Part shown: in pieces, positions 36,169 through 45,433 of the stretch | Layout of the letters: each line of letters starts with the position of its first letter | How positions within the stretch are numbered: position 1 is the stretch's first letter | Origin: JAJFIE01 sp964344255 | GTDB lineage: Bacteria; Pseudomonadota; Alphaproteobacteria; Rhodospirillales; Casp-alpha2 | Assembly: GCA_964344255.1 (NCBI GenBank) | Contig: CAYFMQ010000005.1 | Coordinates: 1 to 64,000 of the forward strand | DNA length: 64,000 nt | Direction: 5' to 3' | Notes under the pieces: model-generated | Databases searched by the model: none | What the model was told of the DNA's origin: nothing | Seen by the model: only the letters and a program-made list of their open reading frames with translations | Made by a program: the position numbers and the translations under genes

Positions 36169-36435
36169 CTAGATCTTTTCAGGCCGTAAAGATTTCGCCC
36201 GCCATTTATTGAAGGTATTGAGATTGTCCTCTAAACGGCAATCCGGGCTGATCAGTGAGACATAAGCCAGACGCCCCGCCATGCAACCGGCGACGTTCCG
36301 TTTTTCCCGCTTCAGGGAACAGGTTTCCTTGCTTTTGCAGATCGTCACACAGTTTCTTTCATAAAGGGACAAGGAAGCGGGAAAGTCTCCGCTTAGAAAC
36401 TGCACCCAGATTTCATCGGTAATGCGTTCGGGCAC
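36169..36435 (-). CDS. Hypothetical Cys-containing protein (88 aa)
   Basis: Begins MPERITDEIWVQFLSGDFPA from a GTG with a modest GGAT upstream. Five Cys (NCVTICKSKETCSLK, AGCMAG, DCRLED) could bind metal or form disulfides. No signal peptide, no family recognised. It lies between the PAS regulator (convergent) and a small membrane protein (same strand). Confidence 0.5.
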   Translation of the reverse strand: MPERITDEIWVQFLSGDFPASLSLYERNCVTICKSKETCSLKREKRNVAGCMAGRLAYVSLISPDCRLEDNLNTFNKWRAKSLRPEKI

Positions 36436-36477
36436 GGTCTAACATCCATGGTCCTGGATTAACGTTTGACGCCTTAA

Positions 36478-36693
36478 TCACAGGCCGGATTCTTGTTCCT
36501 GGCTGCTTTCATTTTTGCTGTAGGATCGGGTTAACATCCAGGCAACGCCATATCCAACGATGGAGCCGAGAAGCATGAAAACATACCGGTGATTGAGTGT
36601 TTCGCCCAGAATGCTGAACTTGACCATATCGCCCAGCCCAAGACCGGCGATCGCTCCAAGAGCAGCTCCGACAACCAATGCAAGAACAACCAT
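36478..36693 (-). CDS. Small membrane protein (71 aa)
   Basis: Two hydrophobic segments (VVLALVVGAALGAIAGLGLG; YVFMLLGSIVGYGVAWML) and a polar Ser/Glu/Gln-rich tail. AGGGGAGAG lies upstream of the ATG at good distance. Glycine-zipper-like spacing is visible in the first segment. Function unknown. Confidence 0.7.
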   Translation of the reverse strand: MVVLALVVGAALGAIAGLGLGDMVKFSILGETLNHRYVFMLLGSIVGYGVAWMLTRSYSKNESSQEQESGL

Positions 36694-36724
36694 TAGACTC
36701 TCCCCTAATAAGCGCTAAAGAAGG

Positions 36725-36744
36725 CCATACAGTGGAATGTATGG
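36725..36744 (-). terminator. Hairpin after the MoxR operon
   Basis: CCATACA-GTGGAA-TGTATGG is a perfect 7-bp stem. On the minus strand it is followed by CCTTCTTT, a poor T-run, 48 bp beyond the operon end. It is also about 30 bp before the start of the 71-residue protein, so an operator is an alternative. Confidence 0.4.
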
Positions 36745-36791
36745 TTGAAATAGAATAGTTAAATTGTAACCAGAATGACCGGTAATATTTT

Positions 36792-38888
36792 TTACCGCCC
36801 TTCTCGCCACCAGGCGCAAAAAAGGAGGGCGATGATCAGGGTGGCGCTCAACCACCACGGCAGGAGCGGAATCTCAGCAACACCCGACACCATGAATGCG
36901 TTGTTTTGGCGTAACCCGATCCAGTCCGTTCCGGATGCCTTATGCGTCGGTTTGACGCGGCGGATTTCCGGCATGGAGTCGGTAAGCCAGAAAACGCCAG
37001 CTCCGGTTTTTGCGGCAACAGGCCCCAGAACGTCGGCGGTTGCGCGGAGGTCCTTGTATTCGAGGGGATTGAGGGAGCCAACGGCAGCCAGAGCGGTTAA
37101 CTCTCCGTCATCGACCCTGTAAACGCCGGGAGCCGATACCGGGTAACGCCCCACGCTCTGGCCGGGAACGGTTTCTTCAAGCAGCAATTCGTCAATGCGA
37201 CCTGTCGGAGACGTAATGCTTACGCTCGCCGGTGGCGCCTCCAAACTGCGTCGGGAAATTTCCAGCATATCCTGCTGCACGACGGCGCTTAAGCGTTCTT
37301 CTTCCAGGGCCGGTTCCTTCATCAGCCAATGGGCCAGACGCCTGACCAGTTCCGCCTGTGGTCCACCCCCGTCAAACCCCCGGGCCCATAGCCATATATG
37401 ATCACTTGTCAGGACGCCGACCCGGCCGTTCTCTACCCTGTCGAGGGTTAAAAGGGGTCTGTTCGCCACCCCTTGCATCAGAATGGAGCCGGACCGGTTG
37501 ATGGTCTCGACCTGCCTGAGCCACCGTCCCCAATCAGGCGTATGAGCGTTTCCCGGATCACCGGCCAGGGATGCATCCGATAGTCCCGCCGTCACCGGAT
37601 GGCGCAGGCCCTTATCCGTCAGGCTGGGTTGGAAGGCTTCTTCAATGACGTTCCCCGTCGGCCTGGCTGGCAGCAGGGGGCCAATCGGCGTTTCATAAAG
37701 GCTCCTCTTGCCGGCAAATTCCGGTCCCATGGCGACAAGGATTGCACCGCCTTCACGCATGTAATTCCCAATATTGCGAAAATATCGGGGTGTCAGGACA
37801 TGGCGCACAACATACCGGTCAAAAACGATCAGGTCGAATTCATTGATCCGGATGTCGAACAACTCAAATGTCGGAAACGAAATCAGGGAGAGTTCCTTGA
37901 TTGGCGTGAAATCGCTTTTTTCCGGCGGACGTAAAATCGTGAAATGGACAAGGTCGACAGCGGGATCGGATTTCAGCAGGTTGCGCCACATTCTTTCTCC
38001 GGCGTGGGGTTGTCCGGAAATCAGCAGCACGCGCAACCTGTCGCGTACGCCGTTGATTGTCGCTACGCCTGTATTGTTGATGAGGGAAAGCTCCCCTTCG
38101 GCGGCTTCTGCCGACAATTCGATGACCGATGTATCGGCATGTTCCAGCTTGAGGCGGAAAGACGTGGTGCGGCCCGGCCGGGCCTCGATGGAGCCTGCGT
38201 GTTTGCCGTCAATGGAAAGCGACACTGTTACGGGATGGATTGTAACATTTGGTCCGGCCGTTTGTTCGACGCGGAACGTCATGTTTATTTCCTGACCGAC
38301 AAGGCCATAGGCCGGAATCTTCTCGATCACCAGCCGCCGGTCGAAGGATTGTTTTTCGCCGCTGATCAGGGTGTGTATAGGCCCCGGGGGAAGGGCCGAA
38401 AGAATATCAGGGTCATCGGCATCGTGGACTTGCCCATCCGTTATCAACAGGGCGCCGGCGAATCTGTTGGCGGGAACTTCGGCCGCGGCAAGCGCCAGGG
38501 CCGAAAGCGCGCGCGTACCCCCGTCATTGTTTGTGTCGTCCATTTCAATGATCCGCGTTTCAAGGCCCGAATGCCTGTCGAAAGCATCTCTCACTGTTTC
38601 GAGCGCTTGGTCGACCTGTTGCAGGCGGTTTTCGACAAGCTGGCTGGGGGAACGGTCAACAACGACAATGGCGACGTCATCCTGGGCAACGCGTTGTTCC
38701 TGTTGGTGCCTGGGTCCGGTAAGTGTCAGGATGATGACAGTGGAGATCAGAAGACGGAGTATGCTGCCGCTGGCGTTCCTGACAAGCCCGAGAACGCCAA
38801 GGAATAGCAAAACCCCGCCCAGGACGATTATGTATTCCCAAGCTATGACTGGAACGAAGGATAAGCTTAGTACGCTGTCTGACATCAT
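36792..38888 (-). CDS. Membrane protein with VWA/glutamine-amidotransferase-like domains
   Basis: 698 residues. Two N-terminal membrane segments (YIIVLGGVLLFLGVLGLV; ILRLLISTVIILTLTGP) lead to a VWA-like domain (VAIVVVDRSPSQ, ALLITDGQVHDADD). A class I amidotransferase-like Rossmann region follows (LRVLLISGQPHAGE, EFDLIVFDRYV, REGGAILVAMGP) and one C-terminal membrane segment. It lacks a catalytic Cys triad I could recognise. Last gene of moxR - DUF58 - DUF4159 - this gene. Role probably structural in a MoxR-driven envelope complex. Confidence 0.8.
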   Translation of the reverse strand: MMSDSVLSLSFVPVIAWEYIIVLGGVLLFLGVLGLVRNASGSILRLLISTVIILTLTGPRHQQEQRVAQDDVAIVVVDRSPSQLVENRLQQVDQALETVRDAFDRHSGLETRIIEMDDTNNDGGTRALSALALAAAEVPANRFAGALLITDGQVHDADDPDILSALPPGPIHTLISGEKQSFDRRLVIEKIPAYGLVGQEINMTFRVEQTAGPNVTIHPVTVSLSIDGKHAGSIEARPGRTTSFRLKLEHADTSVIELSAEAAEGELSLINNTGVATINGVRDRLRVLLISGQPHAGERMWRNLLKSDPAVDLVHFTILRPPEKSDFTPIKELSLISFPTFELFDIRINEFDLIVFDRYVVRHVLTPRYFRNIGNYMREGGAILVAMGPEFAGKRSLYETPIGPLLPARPTGNVIEEAFQPSLTDKGLRHPVTAGLSDASLAGDPGNAHTPDWGRWLRQVETINRSGSILMQGVANRPLLTLDRVENGRVGVLTSDHIWLWARGFDGGGPQAELVRRLAHWLMKEPALEEERLSAVVQQDMLEISRRSLEAPPASVSITSPTGRIDELLLEETVPGQSVGRYPVSAPGVYRVDDGELTALAAVGSLNPLEYKDLRATADVLGPVAAKTGAGVFWLTDSMPEIRRVKPTHKASGTDWIGLRQNNAFMVSGVAEIPLLPWWLSATLIIALLFCAWWREGR

Positions 38889-38903
38889 CTATCCCGCATT
38901 CGT

Positions 38904-41756
38904 TTACTGCCCCAGCCGGTTCATGATGGTTGGCAGATGGACCTGGTCGTTCTTGTAATTGCCAGTCAGGACATGCATCACCAGATTGATTCCGAAACGG
39001 TAGGCGTATTCCCTCTGCCGCTCGCCACCCGGAATTGCGGCGAATAGGGGCTGCTTGTTGGCGTCGGTAGCCCAGGCCGCAGTCCAGTGATGTCCGCCGG
39101 CTATCACGGGTGAAACGCCATCGTTGATTCTTTCTTCAGCAGGAACGACCCAGACCGGGCTTCCCGCCCATCGTCCGGGAAATTCGCTCAGAAGGTAGAA
39201 GGCGCGGGTCAGAACATGGTTGCCGGGAACCGGCATCAGCCTGGGAATATCCAGCACGGTTGCAAATTGCCTCAGTTGTCTCGGGTTGCCGGCGCCGCTG
39301 GGATCCTGGGTGTCGAACAGGATGGTGCCGCCGTTCGACATGAATGTGTTGATGCGGTGAGCGGCCAGGGCGCTGGGCACTGCCGTGGTGTCGGTAATCG
39401 GCCAGTAAATCAAGGGATAAACTGACAGTTCATCGGTCTCGGGGTCGATGCCAACGGGCGGCGCCAGTTCGACGGATGTTCTTTGCGCCATGTAATCACC
39501 AAGCGAGGTAAGCCCTATCCGGCTTATGGCATCGGTTTGTGGATCTCCCGTTACAATGTAGGCAATGCGTGTATGGTTCGCGGCTTCGATGATCTGGTTG
39601 TCAATCAGGGTGCCAGTCTGGTCCTGAGCCAACGCCTGGGTTGGCATGACGCTAACGGCAGTAGCAAGCAGCATGGCGGCAGATGCCTGCGAAGCCCGGG
39701 ATAGGGTAACCCCCTTACCGCGCATCCACAGGCTGATCACCATATCCAGCCCCAGCATCAAGGCGGCGGCCAGGAAGAACCATTGGGCAAGGGAGCGTTC
39801 TTCCGATTGAGTGTAAATGTCCCGGTCGATGATATCCGGTATGCCGCCAACGGCCTGCAACGGGGCTAAGTGGGAAGAAAGGTTCAGGGCGCGTTGTGAA
39901 TCCTTTTCGCCGTAAAATCCGGGCGGATGGCGTGGCGATGGCGGGGATAACTCAAAACTGCCGCGGCTCAGGGTTACGGCGGTTTCAGGCGGCGTTGTCA
40001 GGTCGCCGAATCCGTCCAGTGTGCGTTGGGGGGGCATCAGGCCACGTGCGCTATCGCCACCCGTTCCGACGCCGCGGCTGATTTCCGTGATCCGTTTCAG
40101 CATATCGACGAACAGTCCGGACAGAGGCAGGTTGGACCATTCGGCATTGGCTGTAATATGAAACAGAACGACTGTTCCCTGCTCTCGGGGTCGAGCTGTG
40201 ACCAGGGGCGTGCCATCGGTCAGGCTTGCCCAGGTAATATCTTCAAGATCAAGTGAGGGTACAGCCAGAACCTGGCGCTTGATACGCACATCCTTGGGAA
40301 TGATAAGGCCCTGAAAGGGGCTGCCCTCTGAAAATGGCGCTATGGACGCCGGTCGCCGCCATGACATGGCGCCGCCGATGGCCCGGCCGCCGGAACGCAG
40401 CTTGACCGGCAACAGAGATAACATCTGAACCTCACTGTCGGGCTGTAAGCTGATTTCAGGATTTTTGGCTTCTTCGTTCAGGGCCGATTCGACCGTCAGG
40501 GTTGATGCAGCGCTTGGTTGACTGACCGACACCCTGTCCGGCCCGAGCGAAGCAATCCGCGGCCCGGCAAAAATGACCAGCATGCCGCCACGTTCGACCC
40601 AATGAACGAGGTCATCATGATCGGCCTTATTTAACGGCGCGGGATCGACCATGATCATAACGGCCGTTTCCCGGTCAAGCAGGTCTTCAACGGGACCGCT
40701 TTGAACGTCGGTTACGGCCTGCAAGGCGCGGTCCAGGTAATACTGCCCGCTGAGCAGCGGCTGATCTTCACCGATACTGTCCGTGCTGATAAGCCCAACC
40801 GGGCGTCTTCTCCAACGTTCGTCGAGCAGGACGACGGCGCCCGCCGAGCGTTCTCCCTCAATGCGAAGCAGTTCAATTCGGTTACGTATCTCAAGGGGGA
40901 TGTCCATGTCGGCTTCGGAAATCATGTCGCCTTCCCCAAAGGTAGCGACGGTCTGGCCGATGACACGGTTGTTGTCATCGTAGGCGATGATGCTGACCGC
41001 ATCTACCTTTCCGGGGCGGGCGCGACGAACCGGGATGATGAAGTCCTCGCCTTCTTCAAAGGGCGGGAAAAGAGCCTTCGCCTCATTTCCAGGTTCGGGA
41101 AGGACGAGGGTTACAGGGCCGAATCTCGCCAGCGCTTCAAGAAGCCCGGGAAATTCTCCGTCACCGGATTGCAAGCCGTCGCCAAGCCAGATAATCCTTC
41201 CTGCCTTTTCCAGGGATAATTCAGGAGCCAGCAGCGTCTTCAAGACAGATGACCTGTCTGTCTGCCAGGGCTTGGGACGCATGGCCCGGATGGTTTCAAG
41301 GGCGTCCGTGGCGCTCTGGATGCCGGGATTGGGTGGTGTGGCGGTTTCCGACGTCGTCAACAACAAAATGCCGCGCCCCTGCCTGTCGGCCTGGAGGGCA
41401 AGTTCCTCCATGTATTCGACGCGCGATGTCCAGTCATTGGCCGCCGTCCATCCATCATCCACGATGATGATATAAGGGCCGTTCGATTGGACCGTCGCCT
41501 GGTGGTTCAGGGTTGGCGACGCCGCCCCGGTTATTAGCAGCGTCACCATGGCCAGGCGGAACAGCAGCAGCCACCATGGATAGGAATGGCTGGATTGATG
41601 AGACGACCGGACCTGCATCAGCAACCTGATGGCCGGGAACCGAACCTGTTGGGGGCGGGGCGGCGTCAGCCTAATGATCCACCAAACCAGAGGCAGGACA
41701 AGCAACCCGAGAAATGCAATAGGGGTCAAAAATGACAATGCGCCCAAGCTTACCAT
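38904..41756 (-). CDS. BatA-domain/DUF4159 membrane protein
   Basis: 950 residues. The N-terminal BatA-type region (LSFLTPIAFLGLLVLPLVWW) and second membrane segment are followed by a VWA-like segment, a middle segment and further membrane stretches (about 690-740). A C-terminal DUF4159 domain follows (RIAYIVTGDPQTDAISRIGL, YWPITDTTA, NGGTILFDTQD). It overlaps the DUF58 gene by 7 bp. Function unknown; the operon is conserved in alphaproteobacteria. Confidence 0.86.
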   Translation of the reverse strand: MVSLGALSFLTPIAFLGLLVLPLVWWIIRLTPPRPQQVRFPAIRLLMQVRSSHQSSHSYPWWLLLFRLAMVTLLITGAASPTLNHQATVQSNGPYIIIVDDGWTAANDWTSRVEYMEELALQADRQGRGILLLTTSETATPPNPGIQSATDALETIRAMRPKPWQTDRSSVLKTLLAPELSLEKAGRIIWLGDGLQSGDGEFPGLLEALARFGPVTLVLPEPGNEAKALFPPFEEGEDFIIPVRRARPGKVDAVSIIAYDDNNRVIGQTVATFGEGDMISEADMDIPLEIRNRIELLRIEGERSAGAVVLLDERWRRRPVGLISTDSIGEDQPLLSGQYYLDRALQAVTDVQSGPVEDLLDRETAVMIMVDPAPLNKADHDDLVHWVERGGMLVIFAGPRIASLGPDRVSVSQPSAASTLTVESALNEEAKNPEISLQPDSEVQMLSLLPVKLRSGGRAIGGAMSWRRPASIAPFSEGSPFQGLIIPKDVRIKRQVLAVPSLDLEDITWASLTDGTPLVTARPREQGTVVLFHITANAEWSNLPLSGLFVDMLKRITEISRGVGTGGDSARGLMPPQRTLDGFGDLTTPPETAVTLSRGSFELSPPSPRHPPGFYGEKDSQRALNLSSHLAPLQAVGGIPDIIDRDIYTQSEERSLAQWFFLAAALMLGLDMVISLWMRGKGVTLSRASQASAAMLLATAVSVMPTQALAQDQTGTLIDNQIIEAANHTRIAYIVTGDPQTDAISRIGLTSLGDYMAQRTSVELAPPVGIDPETDELSVYPLIYWPITDTTAVPSALAAHRINTFMSNGGTILFDTQDPSGAGNPRQLRQFATVLDIPRLMPVPGNHVLTRAFYLLSEFPGRWAGSPVWVVPAEERINDGVSPVIAGGHHWTAAWATDANKQPLFAAIPGGERQREYAYRFGINLVMHVLTGNYKNDQVHLPTIMNRLGQ

Positions 41757-42685
41757 AGGCGGCGCCCCTGCTGGTCGGAGAGCGCCAGGTACAGCATCAG
41801 CAGGACTTCTTCAGCCGGATGGTCCGTATGATGCGTCAGATATCCCCAGCCCGATGACTGTGCCGCCGCTTCCAACGATGCACTGTGGGTTTGCCAGATT
41901 TCCGCATATTCGTCGCGAACGGTTTCGATGCCGTCAAGAAGAACCTCGCCGTCATTCTCGCAACCCCTGAAGAGCATCCTCCCGGAATAGGGGAGGCCTT
42001 CTTCCGCCGGATCGATGATTCTGACCAGATGCCCGCGTATTCCCTTGGCGCTGATGGCTTCGAGACCGGCTCTGGTCTGCTCGACCGGATCGAGAAAATC
42101 GCCGAACAGAACAATACAGGCGTCGCGAGGGATAGGGTCGTTTATGGATGATATGCTCTGTCCGGAGACCTGTGGCGTGCCGGCATTCTTTCCATTGCCG
42201 GCGCCCTGTGAGAGCAGGGCGGCCATTTCCAGCAAGGCGGCCCGTCCGGTGGACGGCGGTCGGTTGTGACCGCAAAGCGCAACGTGCTCGCCTCCCCTGA
42301 TCAATAGAGCCGCAAGGGCCAGCGTCAGCAATGAGGCCCGGTCCGCCTTGGTCGGCAGCTCTGCCGATGAGCTGTAATCCATGGAACCGCTGGCGTCCCG
42401 CCATAGCCAGACGCTCTCTGCTGCCTCCCATTCCGTTTCCCTGACGTAGACAGGTTGGGATTTTGCCGATTGCCGCCAGTCGATCTGTTGCACGGAATCT
42501 CCTGGCTGATAGCGCCGGAACTGCCAGAACGTTTCACCCTGGCCAACGCGGCGGCGGCCATGAACGCCTTGCGAAACCGTGGCGGCCACCCTTTCGGCGG
42601 CAACCAGCAACGGCGGCAGGTCGGCGCCAAGTTCTTCTGCCCGGTGGTGAATGTCTTCGGCTGTGGGTGTCGGCTCGTGGCTCAT
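41750..42685 (-). CDS. DUF58 protein
   Basis: 311 residues with the DUF58 core: GRRRVGQGETFWQFRRYQPG, IDWRQSAKSQPVYVRETEWE and the VWA-like WLWRDASGSMDYSS. DUF58 proteins are the usual partners of MoxR ATPases. It lies 5 bp after moxR and overlaps the DUF4159 gene by 7 bp, so it is tightly coupled to both. Confidence 0.9.
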   Translation of the reverse strand: MSHEPTPTAEDIHHRAEELGADLPPLLVAAERVAATVSQGVHGRRRVGQGETFWQFRRYQPGDSVQQIDWRQSAKSQPVYVRETEWEAAESVWLWRDASGSMDYSSSAELPTKADRASLLTLALAALLIRGGEHVALCGHNRPPSTGRAALLEMAALLSQGAGNGKNAGTPQVSGQSISSINDPIPRDACIVLFGDFLDPVEQTRAGLEAISAKGIRGHLVRIIDPAEEGLPYSGRMLFRGCENDGEVLLDGIETVRDEYAEIWQTHSASLEAAAQSSGWGYLTHHTDHPAEEVLLMLYLALSDQQGRRLW

Positions 42686-42690
42686 CTATT

Positions 42691-43722
42691 TTATGCAATG
42701 CCGTCGCACATACGATCAATCAGTTGCTCCAGATTGACGCCTTCGGCACGCGCGGCAAACGTCAACGCCATGCGGTGGCGCAGGATCGGGTGGGCAAGGG
42801 CTAGCACGTCTTCTACGCTCGGCGACAACCGGTTGTCCATGACGGCGCGGGCGCGAACACCCAGCATCAATGCCTGACTGGCCCGTGGGCCGGGCCCCCA
42901 GGAAACGTGATGGCGAATCTCTTCAAGAGGTGAACTCTCCGGGCGGCCGGACCGGACCAGCCTGAGGATTGCGTCTATGACGCTGTTGCCGACCGGGACA
43001 TGTCTGATCAGGCGTTGCGCTGCCATAAGGTCATCGGCCGACAGGACCGCTTGCGGCGTGACCGTTTCCGCGCCCGTGGTGTCGAGCAGAACCTGGCGTT
43101 CGGCGTCTTGATCCGGATAGCCCACGTCAATCTGCATGAAAAACCGGTCAAGCTGCGCCTCGGGAAGGGGGTAGGTGCCTTCCTGTTCCAGCGGGTTCTG
43201 AGTCGCAAGCACATGGAAGGGCTGCGGCAGGTCGTGATAATGACCGGCGACGGATACCCGGTTTTCCTGCATGGCCTGCAGCAACGCGGATTGCGTTCTG
43301 GGGCTGGCGCGGTTGATTTCATCGGCCATCAACAGTTGGCAGAACACGGGGCCCTGGATGAACCTGAAGGATCGCTTGCCGGTCTCAGATTCCTCCAGAA
43401 CTTCCGAGCCCAGGATATCGGCGGGCATCAGGTCGGGCGTACACTGAATTCTGCGCTCCTGAAGGCCGAAAACGACACCCAGCGTTTCTACCAGTTTTGT
43501 TTTTCCCAGCCCCGGCACGCCGATCAAAAGTACGTGACCGCCTGCCAGTAGCGTGATCAATGTCTCTTCAACCACCTGGTCAACGCCGACGATAACGCGG
43601 CCTACGGCGGTGCGGGCCTTGCGAAGAGAGTCGCCAATCTGTTCAATCTCTGCGACGATTGCATCCGGATTTGCCGGGTTTTCGGCGGTTTTAGTGTTTG
43701 TTTCTTCTGCCGGTACGTCCAA
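42691..43722 (-). CDS. MoxR-family AAA+ ATPase
   Basis: 343 residues. Walker A GVPGLGKTKLVETLG (about residue 79), Walker B LLMADEINRASPRTQSALLQ and sensor-1 VLATQNPLEQEGTYPLPEAQ are intact. It is a chaperone-like ATPase first in its operon and divergent from DUF1285. It probably remodels or activates a target with the three downstream membrane/VWA proteins. Confidence 0.93.
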   Translation of the reverse strand: MDVPAEETNTKTAENPANPDAIVAEIEQIGDSLRKARTAVGRVIVGVDQVVEETLITLLAGGHVLLIGVPGLGKTKLVETLGVVFGLQERRIQCTPDLMPADILGSEVLEESETGKRSFRFIQGPVFCQLLMADEINRASPRTQSALLQAMQENRVSVAGHYHDLPQPFHVLATQNPLEQEGTYPLPEAQLDRFFMQIDVGYPDQDAERQVLLDTTGAETVTPQAVLSADDLMAAQRLIRHVPVGNSVIDAILRLVRSGRPESSPLEEIRHHVSWGPGPRASQALMLGVRARAVMDNRLSPSVEDVLALAHPILRHRMALTFAARAEGVNLEQLIDRMCDGIA

Positions 43723-43747
43723 GGTCTGTGCTCCTTTATCGAATACC

Positions 43748-43762
43748 TATATTGTGAATATA
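43748..43762. promoter_or_regulatory. Palindrome in the moxR/DUF1285 divergent gap
   Basis: TATATT-GTG-AATATA lies in the 68-bp space between the two divergent operons. The position fits a shared operator or overlapping -10 elements; it is AT-only and may be chance. Confidence 0.3.
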
Positions 43763-43790
43763 AATAGGCTTCTCTGCAATCGGTTGAAAT

Positions 43791-44444
43791 ATGACAAATT
43801 CAAAAGAAGACAATTCAGAGAATAATAGCATATTGAGCCTGGATCGGAGTCTGGATGGTGGACTGACGGCTGCAAAGGCTGGAAATACCGTTTCAGGACT
43901 CGCCATTGACGATCTGCCGGAAGATATGGCCGGACTTGCCGCCAAGCCCGGGCGGGAGTTCTGCGGGGAAATCGATATGCGGATCGGCACCGACGGCGCC
44001 TGGTATTATCAGGGTTCGCCCATCGGTCGCAAGGAACTGGTCAAGCTGTTCTCCAGCGTCATCCGCCGCGATGACGAAGGCCGTTACTGGCTGGTTACGC
44101 CGGCTGAAATGGCGCGTATCAGGGTTGATGACGCCCCGTTCACGGCTGTTGAGTTGATAACCGAAGGCTCGGGTGAAGACCGCGTTATCTCCTTCAGGAC
44201 GAACGTGGACACGGTTGTGACATTGGACGAAGAACATCCCTTGAGGATTTCCGAGGACATGGAAACCGGCGCGCCACGACCGTATATTACCCTTAAGGAC
44301 CGGCTTGAGGCCCTGATCGTCCGTTCCGTTTTCTATCATCTTGTGGAAGAGGGCGAGATGATGGAAGTGGATGGAGCCGAAGTTTGGGGCATTTGGAGCA
44401 ACGGTTGCTTTTTCCCCATCGGGCCGGCCGGTCATGTGGAGTAG
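43791..44444 (+). CDS. DUF1285 protein
   Basis: 217 residues. The core GAWYYQGSPIGRKELVKLFS (about residues 68-87), RRDDEGRYWLVTPAE and a C-terminal VWGIWSNGCFFPIG match DUF1285, a small beta-rich family of unknown function. First of DUF1285 - NUDIX - DUF6111; 7 bp separate it from the NUDIX gene. Confidence 0.87.
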   Translation: MTNSKEDNSENNSILSLDRSLDGGLTAAKAGNTVSGLAIDDLPEDMAGLAAKPGREFCGEIDMRIGTDGAWYYQGSPIGRKELVKLFSSVIRRDDEGRYWLVTPAEMARIRVDDAPFTAVELITEGSGEDRVISFRTNVDTVVTLDEEHPLRISEDMETGAPRPYITLKDRLEALIVRSVFYHLVEEGEMMEVDGAEVWGIWSNGCFFPIGPAGHVE

Positions 44445-44451
44445 ATAACGG

Positions 44452-45099
44452 ATGCCGTCACTGTCTGTAACACTGGATTTAATCGATATTGAAAGTCGGA
44501 TTGCGGACTATTGGGACAAGCCCATCGACAACGAACCCCAGGTGGTCAATCCCCATTTCCTGGTAAACGAGCCCCTTCGGCCAGCCGCCGTCCTGGTCCC
44601 CATCATCACCCGTGAGGAAGGGCCGACGGTCCTGTTTACCCAGCGCACCGATCACCTGGAACATCACCCGGGTCAGATCAGCTTTCCGGGCGGACATGTG
44701 GAGGAAGGCGACAGAACACCTGAAGAAACGGCGCTCCGGGAAACGGAAGAGGAAGTGGGTCTCGACCGTCGTCATATTGAGGTTATCGGGCGGATCGACA
44801 CCTACCTGACCAGCACAGGTTTTTCCGTCACGCCGGTCGTTGCGCGGATTACGCCGCCCTTCGATATCAGCCCGGATCCGCATGAAGTGGCGGAAGTTTT
44901 CGAAGTGCCGCTTTCGTTCCTGCTGGACCCCGTTAACCATCAGCGTGAAACACGTTTGTTCGGCGACCAGACATGGTATGCCTACGCCATGCCCTATAAC
45001 GGATATCATATCTGGGGCGTGACGGCGGGGATGGTCAGGAATTTCTATGAAATCGTGATGGATTCCGTCATTACACTTGAAACCGACAGTAAGGGTTGA
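44452..45099 (+). CDS. NUDIX hydrolase, CoA pyrophosphatase type
   Basis: 215 residues. The Nudix box is complete: GGHVEEGDRTPEETALRETE then EEVGL (about 78-102), just after FTQRTDHLEHHPGQISFPGG, which carries the LLxxRxxxLxxHxGxxxxPGG pattern of CoA pyrophosphatases (CoaD/NudL-like). It should split CoA or its oxidised or acyl forms into 3',5'-ADP and phosphopantetheine. Confidence 0.9.
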   Translation: MPSLSVTLDLIDIESRIADYWDKPIDNEPQVVNPHFLVNEPLRPAAVLVPIITREEGPTVLFTQRTDHLEHHPGQISFPGGHVEEGDRTPEETALRETEEEVGLDRRHIEVIGRIDTYLTSTGFSVTPVVARITPPFDISPDPHEVAEVFEVPLSFLLDPVNHQRETRLFGDQTWYAYAMPYNGYHIWGVTAGMVRNFYEIVMDSVITLETDSKG

Positions 45100-45117
45100 G
45101 AGGCAGGGGGGCCGCCA

Positions 45118-45396
45118 ATGTCACGCGTTTTCATTCAGATCATCCTGCCGCTTATCGCGCCCCTGGCGGTCTACATCCTGTGGCTCTGGTATGCCCGAAA
45201 GCGCGCCGAAACCAGTGGCGACGAGCCGCCATCCTTTACCAAGGGGGCGGCGTTCTGGGCCATTCTGGTGGGATTCGTGCTGACTCTTGCCTCGTTGGCC
45301 TTCCTGGCGGCAACCGGTGGGGTTTCGCCGGATGCGGGCACGTACAATCCGCCCCGCTTCGAAGACGGCAAGGTGGTGGGGCCCAGTTGGGATTAA
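45118..45396 (+). CDS. DUF6111 membrane protein
   Basis: 92 residues. Two membrane segments (IILPLIAPLAVYILWLWYA; AAFWAILVGFVLTLASLAFLA) and the C-terminal TYNPPRFEDGKVVGPSW fit DUF6111. The AGGGGG site is strong. In related genomes a CCA tRNA nucleotidyltransferase gene follows as I recall; here the next gene is an opposite-strand GlxA-type regulator, so gene order breaks at this point. Confidence 0.85.
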   Translation: MSRVFIQIILPLIAPLAVYILWLWYARKRAETSGDEPPSFTKGAAFWAILVGFVLTLASLAFLAATGGVSPDAGTYNPPRFEDGKVVGPSWD

Positions 45397-45433
45397 GTGT
45401 TGGGATCAGATTAATACATTCCTCGCTGGTTTA

